A DNA stretch of 53,998 bases from Halomonadaceae bacterium T82-2. Its GTDB lineage: Bacteria > Pseudomonadota > Gammaproteobacteria > Pseudomonadales > Halomonadaceae. The notes beneath the pieces were generated by a model. The model searched no databases. It was not told the origin of the DNA and worked only from the letters and a program-made list of their open reading frames with translations. This document shows positions 1 through 11,747 of the stretch, piece by piece. How positions within the stretch are numbered: position 1 is the first letter of the stretch; each line of letters begins with the position of its first letter. Location: the NCBI GenBank assembly GCA_001577635.1, contig LSBP01000024.1, positions 1 to 53,998 on the forward strand, in the 5' to 3' direction. Position numbers and translations under genes: made by a program.

Positions 1-92
1 TGGCCGGCGATCTCGTCCTGGGTGCGTCCGCCCACGTAGGAGAGCCAGGCGGCGCGCGCCGCCTGGTCGAGCTTGCGTTCGTACTTGTCCAT
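1..92 (-). CDS. SorC/DeoR-family sugar-binding transcriptional regulator (N-terminus only)
   Basis: About 30 codons are visible before the window edge, from an ATG at 92 reading leftwards. The start MDKYERKLDQAARAAW followed by VGGRTQDEIAG resembles the N-terminal helix-turn-helix of SorC/DeoR-type regulators, which bind a phosphorylated sugar through a C-terminal domain and control a nearby carbohydrate operon. The effector domain and target genes lie outside the window, so the family call rests on the HTH start alone. Confidence 0.6.
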   Translation of the reverse strand, partial: MDKYERKLDQAARAAWLSYVGGRTQDEIAG

Positions 93-169
93 GCTGCAGA
101 GAATCCTTCTGGCCAGTCACTTCGATCATCCGGCTGCCGATGCGGCGATACCATACACGGTGCGTGACG

Positions 170-1542
170 TCAGCGCCGCCCCGGCGCTCGCCCGCCGGGC
201 AGCACGGCCCGGGCCGCCAGGCCGCCGAGCGAGGCCGTCTCGAGGCTCAGCGAACCGCCGTAGAGACCCATCAGGTCCTCGACGATCGCCAGGCCCAGCC
301 CCGAGCCCGAGCGGTGCTCGTCGAGGCGGGCACCACGGGCCAGGGCCGCGCGACGCTGTTCGGCGGTCATTCCCGGGCCGTCGTCCTCGATGCACAGTAC
401 CACCGTGCCGGCCTCCTCGTGCAGGCTCAGCCGCACCCGCGAACGCGCCCAGCGCAGGGCATTGTCGAGCAGGTTGCCGACCAGCTCCTGCAGGTCCTGC
501 GGGTCCATGCGCACCGTCAGTTCGGGATCGAGCTCGCGCTCGAGGGCGATCCCGCGACGACCGGCCAGCCGTGCCAGGCCGTCGACCACCGGGGCGACCG
601 CCTCGCCGACCCGGACCCGGCCGGTGAGTGTCGAGCCACCCGCCGCCGAGGCTCGGGCAAGATGGTGGCGTACCGCCTCGTCGATGCGCCCCAGCTCGTC
701 GTGCACCTGGCGGCGCTGGGCCTCGGGCAGGCGCTCGGAGACGGTCCTGAGCACGCTGACCGGGGTCTTCAGGGCATGCGCCAGGTTGCCGGCGGCACTG
801 CGGCCGCGCTCGATCAAGCGGCGATCGCGCTCGAGCACCTCGTTCATGGCCCCGGCCAGTTCGCTGAGTTCGCCGGGCAGACGGGTATCCAGACGCTCGC
901 CGGCGCCGGACTCGACGCGCTCGAGATCCGCATGCAGGCGCCGCAACGGCGCCAGTCCCCAGCGAATCTGCAGCGCCAGCCCGCCGAGCAGCAGCGCCCC
1001 CAGCGCCAGCAGCGACAGGCCCAGCAGCCACTCGAAGCGCGCCACCTCGGCATCGAGTTCCTCGCGGGAGACGGCCACGCTGACGTGCAGCGGGCGCGGC
1101 CAGCCCGGCAGCCGCACATCGCGCTCGATGACCCGCAGCAGTTCGCCGCGCGGCCCCCGGATATTGCGCACACTGACCCCGTCGACCGTCGTCACCGGCA
1201 GCCGCTGGTCCCACAGCGAGCGCGAGACCAGCGCGGTGTCGTGGCGGTCGGTGACCTGCCAGTACCAGCCGGAGAACACCCGCTCGAAGCGCGCATCGCC
1301 CAGCGAGCGCGTCATCGTCAGCTGGTCGTGCTGGGCATCGTAGCCAAGGTCCGCCAGCACCACCTGCAGCAGCGAGGAGAGCCGCTGATCGAAGGCGGCG
1401 GTCGCCGATTCGCGGAAGTTGTAGGCCAGCCCCAGTCCGGCCAACGGCAGCACCACCAGCACCAGCGCCAGCGCCGCGGCGAGCAGCCGCTGGCCCAGCG
1501 TCCAGCCGGCCGGACGGGTCAGCCAGGCGCGCAGGCGTGCCT

Positions 1543-1546
<4 letters not shown>
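170..1546 (-). CDS. PhoQ-like sensor histidine kinase
   Basis: This is a 458-aa inner-membrane histidine kinase. A first membrane segment lies at about 19-42, a periplasmic sensor region of about 130 residues follows, and a second membrane segment is at about 173-195 with a HAMP-like stretch after it. The phospho-acceptor box reads NLAHALKTP (His257), the PhoQ/QseC type. The ATPase domain shows an N box (NLLDNALRWA), a G1 box (DDGPGM) and a G2 box (GSGLGLAI). Its start overlaps the response regulator gene by 4 nt, so the two form a translationally coupled pair. The signal is unknown; PhoQ relatives sense divalent cations, antimicrobial peptides or acid, but this sensor region has no feature that decides between them. 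Confidence 0.9.
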
Positions 1547-2214
<668 letters not shown>

Positions 2215-2221
2215 GATGAGT

Positions 2222-2560
2222 TCAACGCCGCTTCATGGCTTCGATATCCTGTCCCCTGCTGTCGATCAGCTCGCCGGTGGCGGCGTCGAAGACGAACTCG
2301 ACCACCTGGCCGCCGGGGCCGATCATCTCGATATCGTAACGGATAGCCTCGTCCTCGTGCTCGAGCTCGACCTCGAGAACCTGCCCCGCATAGCGCTGCT
2401 GCAGCCAGTCGAGCACGCCGGGCAGCGCCACCAGCCGCCCGGCGCGAACGGCATCGTGCAGGCCGTGCCAGTCGTCGCCGGTATCGGCCGGGGCCGCCGT
2501 TGCCAACATCGTGCCCAGCACGACGAGACCGGTTGTCAGGATGCGATTGCGTGCGTTCAT
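2222..2560 (-). CDS. Periplasmic PepSY-domain protein, first gene of the two-component operon
   Basis: The start at MNARNRIL was chosen because a hydrophobic signal peptide ending near TAAPADT follows directly. The 112-aa product has one PepSY-like domain: an amphipathic helix (VLDWLQQRYAGQVLEVELE) followed by strand signatures (YDIEMIGPGGQVVEFVFDAATGELI). Such small PepSY proteins often sit with PhoPQ-like systems and are thought to modulate the sensor or periplasmic proteases. The gene is 7 nt upstream of the response regulator, which supports co-transcription. The modulatory role is inferred. Confidence 0.8.
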   Translation of the reverse strand: MNARNRILTTGLVVLGTMLATAAPADTGDDWHGLHDAVRAGRLVALPGVLDWLQQRYAGQVLEVELEHEDEAIRYDIEMIGPGGQVVEFVFDAATGELIDSRGQDIEAMKRR

Positions 2561-2733
2561 GCGTCTACCCTGCCAGCGCCTGCCTGAACGCATCATGAAT
2601 CGCCCCGGCGGATGAACCCACCATGAACGCATTCTTCAGCTCACGGCAAGGTGGCGCGGCGTAAAACGGGTCATGACGCCGACGCCCGATGGCCCGGCGA
2701 ACCGGCATCCGTTGCACGACAAGGAGACTTGCC

Positions 2734-3144
2734 ATGACACCGCTACGCCTGATGATGCTCCCCGTCGCCTTCACCGGTGGATTTTCCGGTCTGGCCCTGG
2801 CCGACGAGGGCGGCCTTTCTTCCAACAGGCTCGACGCCCTGCTCGCCCGAGGCGATCTTCAGGGCGGTATCGCCTATCGCCAGCTCGATGCCCGCCCCGG
2901 CCATCTGGCGCTGGAGGGGCGGCGCGACGACGCCTGGCAGGCCTCGACCGAGCGGCTGGTGCGCGATGGTTCGCTGACCGGCCAGGTCGACGGCATCGCC
3001 GGCTGGCAGCTGTCCGGCACCGAATTCACCCGCGCCCTCGACGCGACCCGTCACGCCGTCGTGCAACAATTGGCGTCTCTCGCTGTCGATTCCACGGGGC
3101 ATGCCGAATTCGATGGCCCGACACCTTCCGTTGACGCGGCCTGA
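2734..3144 (+). CDS. Predicted periplasmic protein of unknown function
   Basis: An AAGGAGA Shine-Dalgarno at about 2721 precedes the ATG at 2734, giving 136 aa. A signal peptide (MTPLRLMMLPVAF to LALADEGG) is visible, and the mature part is polar without a domain I recognise. The gene is divergent from the PepSY/two-component operon with about 170 bp between them, so it could belong to its regulon. Function unknown. Confidence 0.65.
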   Translation: MTPLRLMMLPVAFTGGFSGLALADEGGLSSNRLDALLARGDLQGGIAYRQLDARPGHLALEGRRDDAWQASTERLVRDGSLTGQVDGIAGWQLSGTEFTRALDATRHAVVQQLASLAVDSTGHAEFDGPTPSVDAA

Positions 3145-3183
3145 CCCGCGCCTCGCCCTCCTTACCGGCTACCGGAGTGAACC

Positions 3184-3558
3184 ATGACGGACCATCACGA
3201 CACCCTCAACGCACGCAGCCGCCGCCACAATGCCGCCTGGCAGGCGGCACGCAACTGGCAGCAGCGGGCGCACCGCGCCCGCCCGTCGTCGGCCGCCGGC
3301 GGCATCCGGCTGGTCGTCACCTGGCTGCTGTTCGGCGCCCTGATGGTGCTGGGCTCTCTGCTGGGGCTGTTCCTGCTGGTGGCGGGCTGGCTGATGATGC
3401 CGCTGATTCGCCATCGCCTGAAGAAACAGGCCGAGGCCTACCGGGCCGGCCATGCCCGCGATATCGGCGGCAATACCGCCTCCCGTCATGACGCCGACAG
3501 CGGCGGGAGCCACCAGGTTCTCGAGGGTGACTACCGGGTACGGGAGCCGCGCGACTGA
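3184..3558 (+). CDS. Small membrane protein of unknown function
   Basis: This 124-aa protein has a basic, Trp/Arg-rich N-terminus, one long hydrophobic stretch (about 43-72) that could be one or two closely spaced membrane segments, and a charged C-terminal tail. It follows the periplasmic gene by 39 nt on the same strand and is probably co-transcribed with it. No family is recognised. Confidence 0.6.
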   Translation: MTDHHDTLNARSRRHNAAWQAARNWQQRAHRARPSSAAGGIRLVVTWLLFGALMVLGSLLGLFLLVAGWLMMPLIRHRLKKQAEAYRAGHARDIGGNTASRHDADSGGSHQVLEGDYRVREPRD

Positions 3559-3612
3559 GCGCACACTGCGAGTGTCGCTACCGGCCCGGGCAGCGCGACG
3601 GCGCGAGGTGGC

Positions 3613-3643
3613 AAAAAAGGCCCGCGCAGGGGATGCGCGGGCC
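3613..3643 (-). terminator. Rho-independent terminator downstream of the ion channel gene
   Basis: A perfect 10-bp stem (3619-3628 with 3634-3643, GGCCCGCGCA arm) with a 5-nt loop is followed on the minus strand by six T (3618-3613). It lies about 135 nt beyond the minus-strand channel gene and could also limit read-through from the plus-strand gene ending at 3558. The rest of 3559-3777 shows no gene. Confidence 0.75.
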
Positions 3644-3777
3644 GAGGCACAGGGAAGCGGATGCCGTTGGAAACGCCATCCGGACGTCCGGCGTGACTTC
3701 CGGACCCGACCAATCTACGCTCGCCCTTGCCCATAGTGCCAATATATTGCTGCGATCAGAGCAATAGTTCTTTACTG

Positions 3778-4641
3778 TCACGAACGATGCGGGGTATCCG
3801 ACGTCGCCACCGACTCGTCGGGCGTCTCCGCGGATGACGTCCCGTCCCCTGTCGCGTCCGCGTCCGGGGGATCCGGCGGCGCCATTTCCGGGTAGCGCCG
3901 CGCCAGCATCTCCCGCAGGGTCCGGACCTCCTCGTTGAGCGTCGTCACCTGCTGGTTGAGATGGCGCATCATCTCGCGGTCCGCGCGGTGCTGGCGCGAT
4001 TCGCGCTCGCCCTGGTCGGCGACGAACAGCGAGCTGATGTAGGCGGCAAAACTGCCGAACAGCCCCACCCCGCAGACCATCAGCAACACCGCCACGACCC
4101 GCCCCAGCGTCGTCACCGGATAGTAGTCGCCGTAGCCTACCGTGGTCACCGTGACGATCGCCCACCACAGCGCCTCCTCGGCGGTGTCGATCGGGCTGTC
4201 GGGATTGGGGCTCTCGACCAGCAGCATGGTCAGCGCGCCGAACGCCACCAGCAGCAGCGTCGCCGTGGCCGCCGAGGCGAAGAAGCCCTTGGCGCGATTG
4301 CGGAAAAGGATCCGCCAGATCAGCTGCATCGACTTCAGCGCTCGCAGCAGCCGAATCAGCTGCACCACACGGAACGCCTTGGCCCCCATCAGCCAGCCGG
4401 CGGGGACGCTCGCCAGCAGGTCGATCCACCCCCAGCGCATGTAGTGCCACTTGTTCTTCGCCGCGCGAAAGCGCAGGCAGAAGTCGATGAAGAAGCACAC
4501 GCAGACCAGCAGGTCGATGTACTGCAGCAGGCGCGAGACTTCCGGCGAAAGCGTGAAGAAGGTATCGGCGATCAGCGCGCCGAGCACGTAGAAGGACAGG
4601 ACCAGGATGAACAGCTGAAACGGCGTGATGCGATCTTCCAT
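3778..4641 (-). CDS. Voltage-gated potassium channel (ion transport family)
   Basis: The 287-aa inner-membrane protein has six-helix voltage-gated channel architecture. An S4-like helix with repeated arginines (FRVVQLIRLLRALKS, about 90-104) precedes the pore domain, and the selectivity filter is TVGYGD (167-172), which indicates K+ selectivity. A cytoplasmic tail contains a likely coiled coil (about 215-250, REMMRHLNQQVTTLNEEVRTL) followed by an acidic, disordered Asp/Pro-rich end. No RCK/TrkA-N domain is present, unlike E. coli Kch. A role in K+ flux or membrane potential is inferred from the family. Confidence 0.88.
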   Translation of the reverse strand: MEDRITPFQLFILVLSFYVLGALIADTFFTLSPEVSRLLQYIDLLVCVCFFIDFCLRFRAAKNKWHYMRWGWIDLLASVPAGWLMGAKAFRVVQLIRLLRALKSMQLIWRILFRNRAKGFFASAATATLLLVAFGALTMLLVESPNPDSPIDTAEEALWWAIVTVTTVGYGDYYPVTTLGRVVAVLLMVCGVGLFGSFAAYISSLFVADQGERESRQHRADREMMRHLNQQVTTLNEEVRTLREMLARRYPEMAPPDPPDADATGDGTSSAETPDESVATSDTPHRS

Positions 4642-4773
4642 GGGCGGCGCAAGCGACTCCGGGGCGAGTGATCGAGGGTCCGGGCATGTTCGCAGGATAC
4701 CCCCGTCGCCCGCCCCTGACGACCCGCCGGCCCGGCTGCCGGCGAATCGGAAGCGCCATGCCTGCCCTCCTGG

Positions 4774-6125
<1,352 letters not shown>

Positions 6126-7010
6126 ATGCAGAACTCGCCGGACGACCGCGTCCCCGTCTTTCAACTCTACGGCGAAACCGGCCGCTGGCCGACGCCCGAC
6201 CTGCTGCACTGCGAGTCGATCGCCGCGCGCAGCCGCCTGCACGACTGGCACATCAAGCCGCACCGCCATGCCGATCTGCTGCACCTGCTGCACATCCGCC
6301 ACGGCGAGGTACGCCTCACCCTCGAGGAGGACGAACGCCGCCTCGACGGCCCGCAGGTCATCATCGTGCCGCCGGTGGTGATCCACGGCTTTCGCTTCTC
6401 GACGGACACCGACGGGCACATCATCAGCCTGGCGCCGCCGCTGGCCGGCCACCTGCGCGAGCGCCTGGCAGCACTCGGCGAGGTCTTCTCGCGGGCGGCT
6501 CACTACCCACTGGCCGACCAGCCGGAGGCGAGCCCCATCGCCACGCTGATCGAGACCCTCGTCGGCGAGTATCACCGCCCGGCCCCCGGGCGCGAGCCGC
6601 TGCTGCATGCCCTGATGCAGGCACTGGCGGTACAGGTGGCCCGACGCGCGTCACGGCGGCGCACGCGGCACGCCACACTGCGTCAGGACCGGGGGCGGGC
6701 GCACCTCGAACAGTTCCTGGCACTGATCGACGACCACTACGCCGAGCAGCCCACCATCGACGACCTCGCGGCCCGGGTGGGCATCACCAGTGCGCACCTC
6801 AACACCCTGTGCCGCCGCCTGGCGGGGCGCAGCGCCCTGCAGCTGCTGCACGAACGCCTGCTGCTCGAGGCCAAGCGCCAGCTGACCTACACCAACATGA
6901 CCATCGGCCAGATCGCCGACCAGCTGGGCTTTTCCGAGCCGGCCTACTTCACGCGCTTCTTCAAGCGCCTGAGCGGGCAATCGCCCAAGGCCTTCCGACA
7001 GTCGCGTTGA
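6126..7010 (+). CDS. pobR: AraC-family activator of pobA
   Basis: The 294-aa regulator has an N-terminal cupin-like effector domain (HIKPHRHADLLHLLHI, then VPPVVIHGF) and a C-terminal pair of helix-turn-helix motifs. The second HTH carries the AraC signature IGQIADQLGFSEPAYFTRFFKR. It is divergent from pobA. In Pseudomonas and Azotobacter the AraC-type PobR activates pobA in response to 4-hydroxybenzoate, and the position here supports the same job. Confidence 0.88.
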   Translation: MQNSPDDRVPVFQLYGETGRWPTPDLLHCESIAARSRLHDWHIKPHRHADLLHLLHIRHGEVRLTLEEDERRLDGPQVIIVPPVVIHGFRFSTDTDGHIISLAPPLAGHLRERLAALGEVFSRAAHYPLADQPEASPIATLIETLVGEYHRPAPGREPLLHALMQALAVQVARRASRRRTRHATLRQDRGRAHLEQFLALIDDHYAEQPTIDDLAARVGITSAHLNTLCRRLAGRSALQLLHERLLLEAKRQLTYTNMTIGQIADQLGFSEPAYFTRFFKRLSGQSPKAFRQSR

Positions 7011-7138
7011 ATGGCAAATTTGCGGATCGCCAAGGAGTGCCGCCTTGTGGCCGACCTCTTTGAGAAAACAGGACGCGGCGATATCGTTGGCTCACCCCAT
7101 CCCCCGCTTTCTCGACGCATTTCCAGGAGTGACCGTTC

Positions 7139-8581
7139 ATGATGTTGACACGCCGATCCTTCCTTGCTGCAACGTCTCTGGCAGGAGGTGCTGCATTGGT
7201 GGGCCCTTTTGCCTGGCGCCAGGCAATAGCCAACGAGCCCAGCGAGCTGAAGATTCCCGAGCTGATTGATGCTCGCAATCACGGCCAATCGATTTCACTG
7301 AAGGCGCAACCGGGGAAAACCTCGTTCTATCCTGGGCGAGAAAGCGAGACGCTTGGCTATAACGGAAGCTATCTTGGCCCGACGCTACGCGTCCATCGTG
7401 GCGATGACGTCGAGGTCGCCGTCAGCAATACCCTGGGTGAGGATACCACCGTTCATTGGCATGGCTTGCTGATTCCCGGCGAGCTGGATGGCGGCCCCCA
7501 CCAGCCCATCGCGAATGGAGCTACCTGGCGGCCGGTACTGCCTATCCGTCAGCCGGCCGCAACCCTGTGGTATCACTCGCATGCCTATGGCCGCACTGCG
7601 GAGCAGGTCTATGCCGGTCTGGCCGGCCTCATGATCGTGACCGATGACGAGGAAAAGGCCTTGGGGCTTCCCTCGGAATATGGCATCGATGATATTCCCC
7701 TGGTACTTCAGGACCGGCAGTTCGAGGATGGCGTCCTTACGATTCCACAGGGCATGATGACGATGATGCATGGGCGTCAAGGCAACACCCTGGTGGTGAA
7801 TGGAACGGTCAACCCATTTGCCCGAGTCCCTCGCCGGCTGGTGCGGCTGCGTCTGCTGAACGGGGCCAATGCAAGGTTCTTCAACCTGTCCTTCTCGGAC
7901 GGCCGATCCTTTCACTGGGTGGCTTCCGAAGCTGGCCTGCTTGAGAACTCCGTCGAGTTGCGCTCACTACACCTGGCACCAGGCGAGCGGGCTGAAATCC
8001 TGGTCGACTTCTCCGATGGGCGTCCTACGACTCTGGAGACAGGACAGAACAGCAGTACCTCCATGATGAGGTCACGCAGCGCCGGCGCCGAAAAAGAGGC
8101 CGTTGTCAGATTCGAACCCCAGGGCGCTGAAGCCTCCCCCATCCAGATTCCAGAACAGCTCTCGAGCCATGCACACCTCGAGGCCTCCCAGGCCATCCGG
8201 CGGCGCCACTTCGAAATGACCATGGACATGAGACAAATGATGAGCGGCAGATCGGGAAGTTTCGGCATCAATGGGCGCTCTTTCGACAGGGGACGGATCG
8301 ATCAGCGCATCGGCCTCGGCGATGTAGAAATCTGGGAAGTCTCATCAGCGATGATGGTGCACCCGTTCCACATTCATGGCGTGCACTTTACCGTTCTGAG
8401 CCGAAACGGCTCGCTTCCGGATGTTCGAGACCAGGGCCTCAGGGACACCATCGTGGTTCAGGAACCCGTCGAACTGCTCGTGAAATTTACACAGCCGGCG
8501 GAAACCCTCCCCTTCATGTATCACTGCCATATCCTTGAGCACGAGGATAACGGGATGATGGGGCAGTTCTCCGTAAGCTGA
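7139..8581 (+). CDS. Tat-exported multicopper oxidase (CueO-like)
   Basis: This 480-aa periplasmic multicopper oxidase begins with a twin-arginine signal (TRRSFLAATSLAGG). All copper ligand motifs are present: HWHG (106-109), HSH (146-148), HPFHIHG (408-414) and HCHILEHEDNGMM (462-474, with the type 1 Cys, His and Met). Intact type 1 and type 2/3 ligands exclude the copper-free FtsP/SufI relative. A short Met-rich patch (MTMDMRQMM) precedes the third domain where CueO has its Met-rich copper loop, but it is much smaller. The probable role is Cu(I) oxidation and copper tolerance. No cueR, copA or other copper gene adjoins it, and the gene is visibly AT-richer than its neighbours, which hints at transfer. 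An AGGAGTG Shine-Dalgarno supports the start. Confidence 0.9.
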   Translation: MMLTRRSFLAATSLAGGAALVGPFAWRQAIANEPSELKIPELIDARNHGQSISLKAQPGKTSFYPGRESETLGYNGSYLGPTLRVHRGDDVEVAVSNTLGEDTTVHWHGLLIPGELDGGPHQPIANGATWRPVLPIRQPAATLWYHSHAYGRTAEQVYAGLAGLMIVTDDEEKALGLPSEYGIDDIPLVLQDRQFEDGVLTIPQGMMTMMHGRQGNTLVVNGTVNPFARVPRRLVRLRLLNGANARFFNLSFSDGRSFHWVASEAGLLENSVELRSLHLAPGERAEILVDFSDGRPTTLETGQNSSTSMMRSRSAGAEKEAVVRFEPQGAEASPIQIPEQLSSHAHLEASQAIRRRHFEMTMDMRQMMSGRSGSFGINGRSFDRGRIDQRIGLGDVEIWEVSSAMMVHPFHIHGVHFTVLSRNGSLPDVRDQGLRDTIVVQEPVELLVKFTQPAETLPFMYHCHILEHEDNGMMGQFSVS

Positions 8582-8640
8582 AGCTGCTCGAGGCCGGCCG
8601 TTCAAGACTGGTCGGCCCATGGATCACGGCAGATACAGCA

Positions 8641-8671
8641 CCGCCGCCCCACTCCTGAGGCGGGGCGGCGG
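8641..8671. terminator. Hairpin between convergent oxidase and fghA genes
   Basis: A perfect 10-bp GC stem (CCGCCGCCCC at 8641-8650 with 8662-8671) with an 11-nt loop lies between the convergent stop codons. There is no T-run on either strand, so it is probably a weak bidirectional terminator or an mRNA 3'-end stabiliser. Confidence 0.5.
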
Positions 8672-8693
8672 TTCGACAATCACGCGAGGGCAA

Positions 8694-9548
8694 TCAGTGG
8701 CGCTTGAGATGCTCGGCGTGATAGCGCAGGTGATCGTCGATGAAGGTGGCGATGAAGAAGTAGCTGTGGTCGTAGCCCGGATGGCGGCGCAGGGTCAGCG
8801 GGTGGTCGTGCTTCTCGCACACCGCCTCGAGCCGCTCGGGACGGAGCTGTTCCTCGAGGAAGCCGTCGGCCTCGCCCTGATCGATGAACAGCTTCTGGCG
8901 CGAGACACCCTTGGCGACCAGCTCGCAGGCATCGTACTGGGTCCACAGGCCGTGATCGTCGCCCAGGTAGTTGGCGAATGCCTTCTGCCCCCAGGGCACC
9001 ACGCTGGGATTGACGATCGGCGCGAAGGCCGACACCGAGGCGAAACGGCCCGGCTGGCGCAGCGCCAGCACCAGCGCACCGTGGCCGCCCATCGAATGGC
9101 CGCTGATCGACTCGCGGCCGTTGACCGGGAAGTGCTGGCGCACCACCGACGGCAACTCGTCGTTGACGTAGTCGTACATCCGGTAGTGCCGTGACCACGG
9201 CTCGCTCTTGGCGTTGACGTAGAAACCGGCGCCGGAACCGAAGTCGTAGCTGTCGTGCTCACCCGGCAGGTCGAGCCCGCGCGGGCTGGTGTCGGGGCAG
9301 ACGATCGCCAGCCCCAGCTCGGCGGCGAGCCGCTGGGCACCGGCCTTCTGCATGAAGTTCTCGTCGGTGCAGGTCAGCCCCGACAGCCACCACAGCAGCG
9401 GCACCTTGCCTTCTTCCGCCTGCGGCGGCAGGTAGATGGCGAAGACCATCTCGCAATCGAGCGAGCGGGCGTGGTGCTTGTAACGCTTGAGCCAGCCGCC
9501 GAAGGACTTGGTGGCGGAAACCAGCTCCAGCGATTCGGACATGGTCAT
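8694..9548 (-). CDS. fghA: S-formylglutathione hydrolase
   Basis: This 284-aa serine esterase of the alpha/beta-hydrolase fold hydrolyses S-formylglutathione to formate and glutathione, the second step of glutathione-dependent formaldehyde oxidation. It has the nucleophile elbow GHSMGG, the family block LSGLTCTDENF and the C-terminal catalytic His in PGYDHSYFF. Start chosen at the first of two near ATGs because GAGGAG lies at proper spacing; MSESLELVS two codons on is the alternative. It follows frmA by 53 nt on the same strand. Confidence 0.95.
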   Translation of the reverse strand: MTMSESLELVSATKSFGGWLKRYKHHARSLDCEMVFAIYLPPQAEEGKVPLLWWLSGLTCTDENFMQKAGAQRLAAELGLAIVCPDTSPRGLDLPGEHDSYDFGSGAGFYVNAKSEPWSRHYRMYDYVNDELPSVVRQHFPVNGRESISGHSMGGHGALVLALRQPGRFASVSAFAPIVNPSVVPWGQKAFANYLGDDHGLWTQYDACELVAKGVSRQKLFIDQGEADGFLEEQLRPERLEAVCEKHDHPLTLRRHPGYDHSYFFIATFIDDHLRYHAEHLKRH

Positions 9549-9570
9549 GCGCTCTCCTCGTGTCGTGGGC

Positions 9571-9593
9571 GGCGGACGCCGGCTGCGTCCGCC
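9571..9593 (-). other. Intercistronic hairpin between frmA and fghA
   Basis: A 9-bp perfect stem (GGCGGACGC at 9571-9579 with 9585-9593) and a 5-nt loop lie in the short gap after frmA. Without a T-tract it is more likely an RNA-processing or partial-termination structure that lowers fghA expression relative to frmA. Confidence 0.4.
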
Positions 9594-9601
9594 GAACGGG
9601 C

Positions 9602-10765
<1,164 letters not shown>

Positions 10766-10852
10766 TCATGGACCTTGGGACTCCCAGTCTAGGCACTGCC
10801 GGACGCCCGATAAACGCCGTCACCGTCACAAGATTATTGCCAGGGAGCAACA

Positions 10853-11728
10853 ATGCAGCGCTGGGATCGCATCGAAGCCTTCGTCGAGGTGGTTCGCCAG
10901 GGCAGTTTTTCCGCGGCCGCCCGCCACCTCAAGGTCTCCAGCTCCCACGTCAGCCGCCTGGTGGCGCAGCTGGAGAGCAGCCTGGACACCCAGCTGCTCT
11001 ACCGCACCACGCGGCGACTCAGCCTCACCGACGCCGGCACCCTCTACTACGATCGCTGCCGCCACCTGCTCGACGGCTTCCGCGAGGCGGAAACCGCGCT
11101 CAACGACTTCCAGGCCCGGCCGCGCGGCACCCTGCGACTGACCAGCGCCACCACCTTCGGCGAGCGCTACATCGCGCCGCTGGTCAACGACTTCCAGCGC
11201 CTGCACCCGCAGCTCGAGGTGCAAATGCACTTCACCAACCGCCAGGTGGACCTGATCGACGAGGGCTACGACGTGGCGGTCCGGCTGGGCATCCTCAAGG
11301 ACTCGAGCCTGATCGCCCGGCGGCTCGGCGAGCGCCGCGAATATGTGGTCGGCTCCCGCGACTACTTCGAGCGCATGCCGCGACCGCACAGCCTGGCCGA
11401 GCTGGCCAGCCACAACTGCCTGCTCGGCTCCCGCGACAGCTGGCTGTTCAGCGTCGACGGGGCGCGCCGCGAGGTGCGGGTCAGCGGCCGCTGGCAGGCC
11501 AACTCCGGCCCGGCGCTGCTGGATGCCGCTCTCAAGGGGCTGGGGCTGGCGCAACTGCCGGAGTATTACGTCGCCCCTCACCTGCGCAGCGGCGAGCTGA
11601 TCTCGGTGCTCGACCGCCACCAGTTCACCGACACGGCGGTGTGGGCGGTCTACCCGCGCCACCGGCACCTGTCCGCCAAGGTGCGCCAGTTCGTCGACTT
11701 CCTGGTGGAGCGGCTGGCCGCCGACTGA
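10853..11728 (+). CDS. LysR-family regulator divergent from frmA
   Basis: The 291-aa protein has an N-terminal winged HTH (GSFSAAARHLKVSSSHVSRLVAQLE, about 18-42) and a LysR substrate-binding domain of the CrgA-like subgroup (YDVAVRLG at about 140). It is transcribed away from frmA with about 140 bp between the starts, so regulation of the formaldehyde operon is likely but inferred. Confidence 0.85.
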   Translation: MQRWDRIEAFVEVVRQGSFSAAARHLKVSSSHVSRLVAQLESSLDTQLLYRTTRRLSLTDAGTLYYDRCRHLLDGFREAETALNDFQARPRGTLRLTSATTFGERYIAPLVNDFQRLHPQLEVQMHFTNRQVDLIDEGYDVAVRLGILKDSSLIARRLGERREYVVGSRDYFERMPRPHSLAELASHNCLLGSRDSWLFSVDGARREVRVSGRWQANSGPALLDAALKGLGLAQLPEYYVAPHLRSGELISVLDRHQFTDTAVWAVYPRHRHLSAKVRQFVDFLVERLAAD

Positions 11729-11747
11729 CCCACCGGGCCGGTCATTG

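Noticed and set aside
390-1343. Ser/Arg-rich plus-strand frame opposite the sensor kinase
   Set aside because: Composition is typical of a frame-shifted shadow; the kinase on the other strand has all family boxes.
3740-3777. ATTGCT/AGCAAT inverted repeat as the channel gene terminator
   Set aside because: Only 6 bp of stem and no T-tract; the strong hairpin with six T at 3613-3643 explains termination better.
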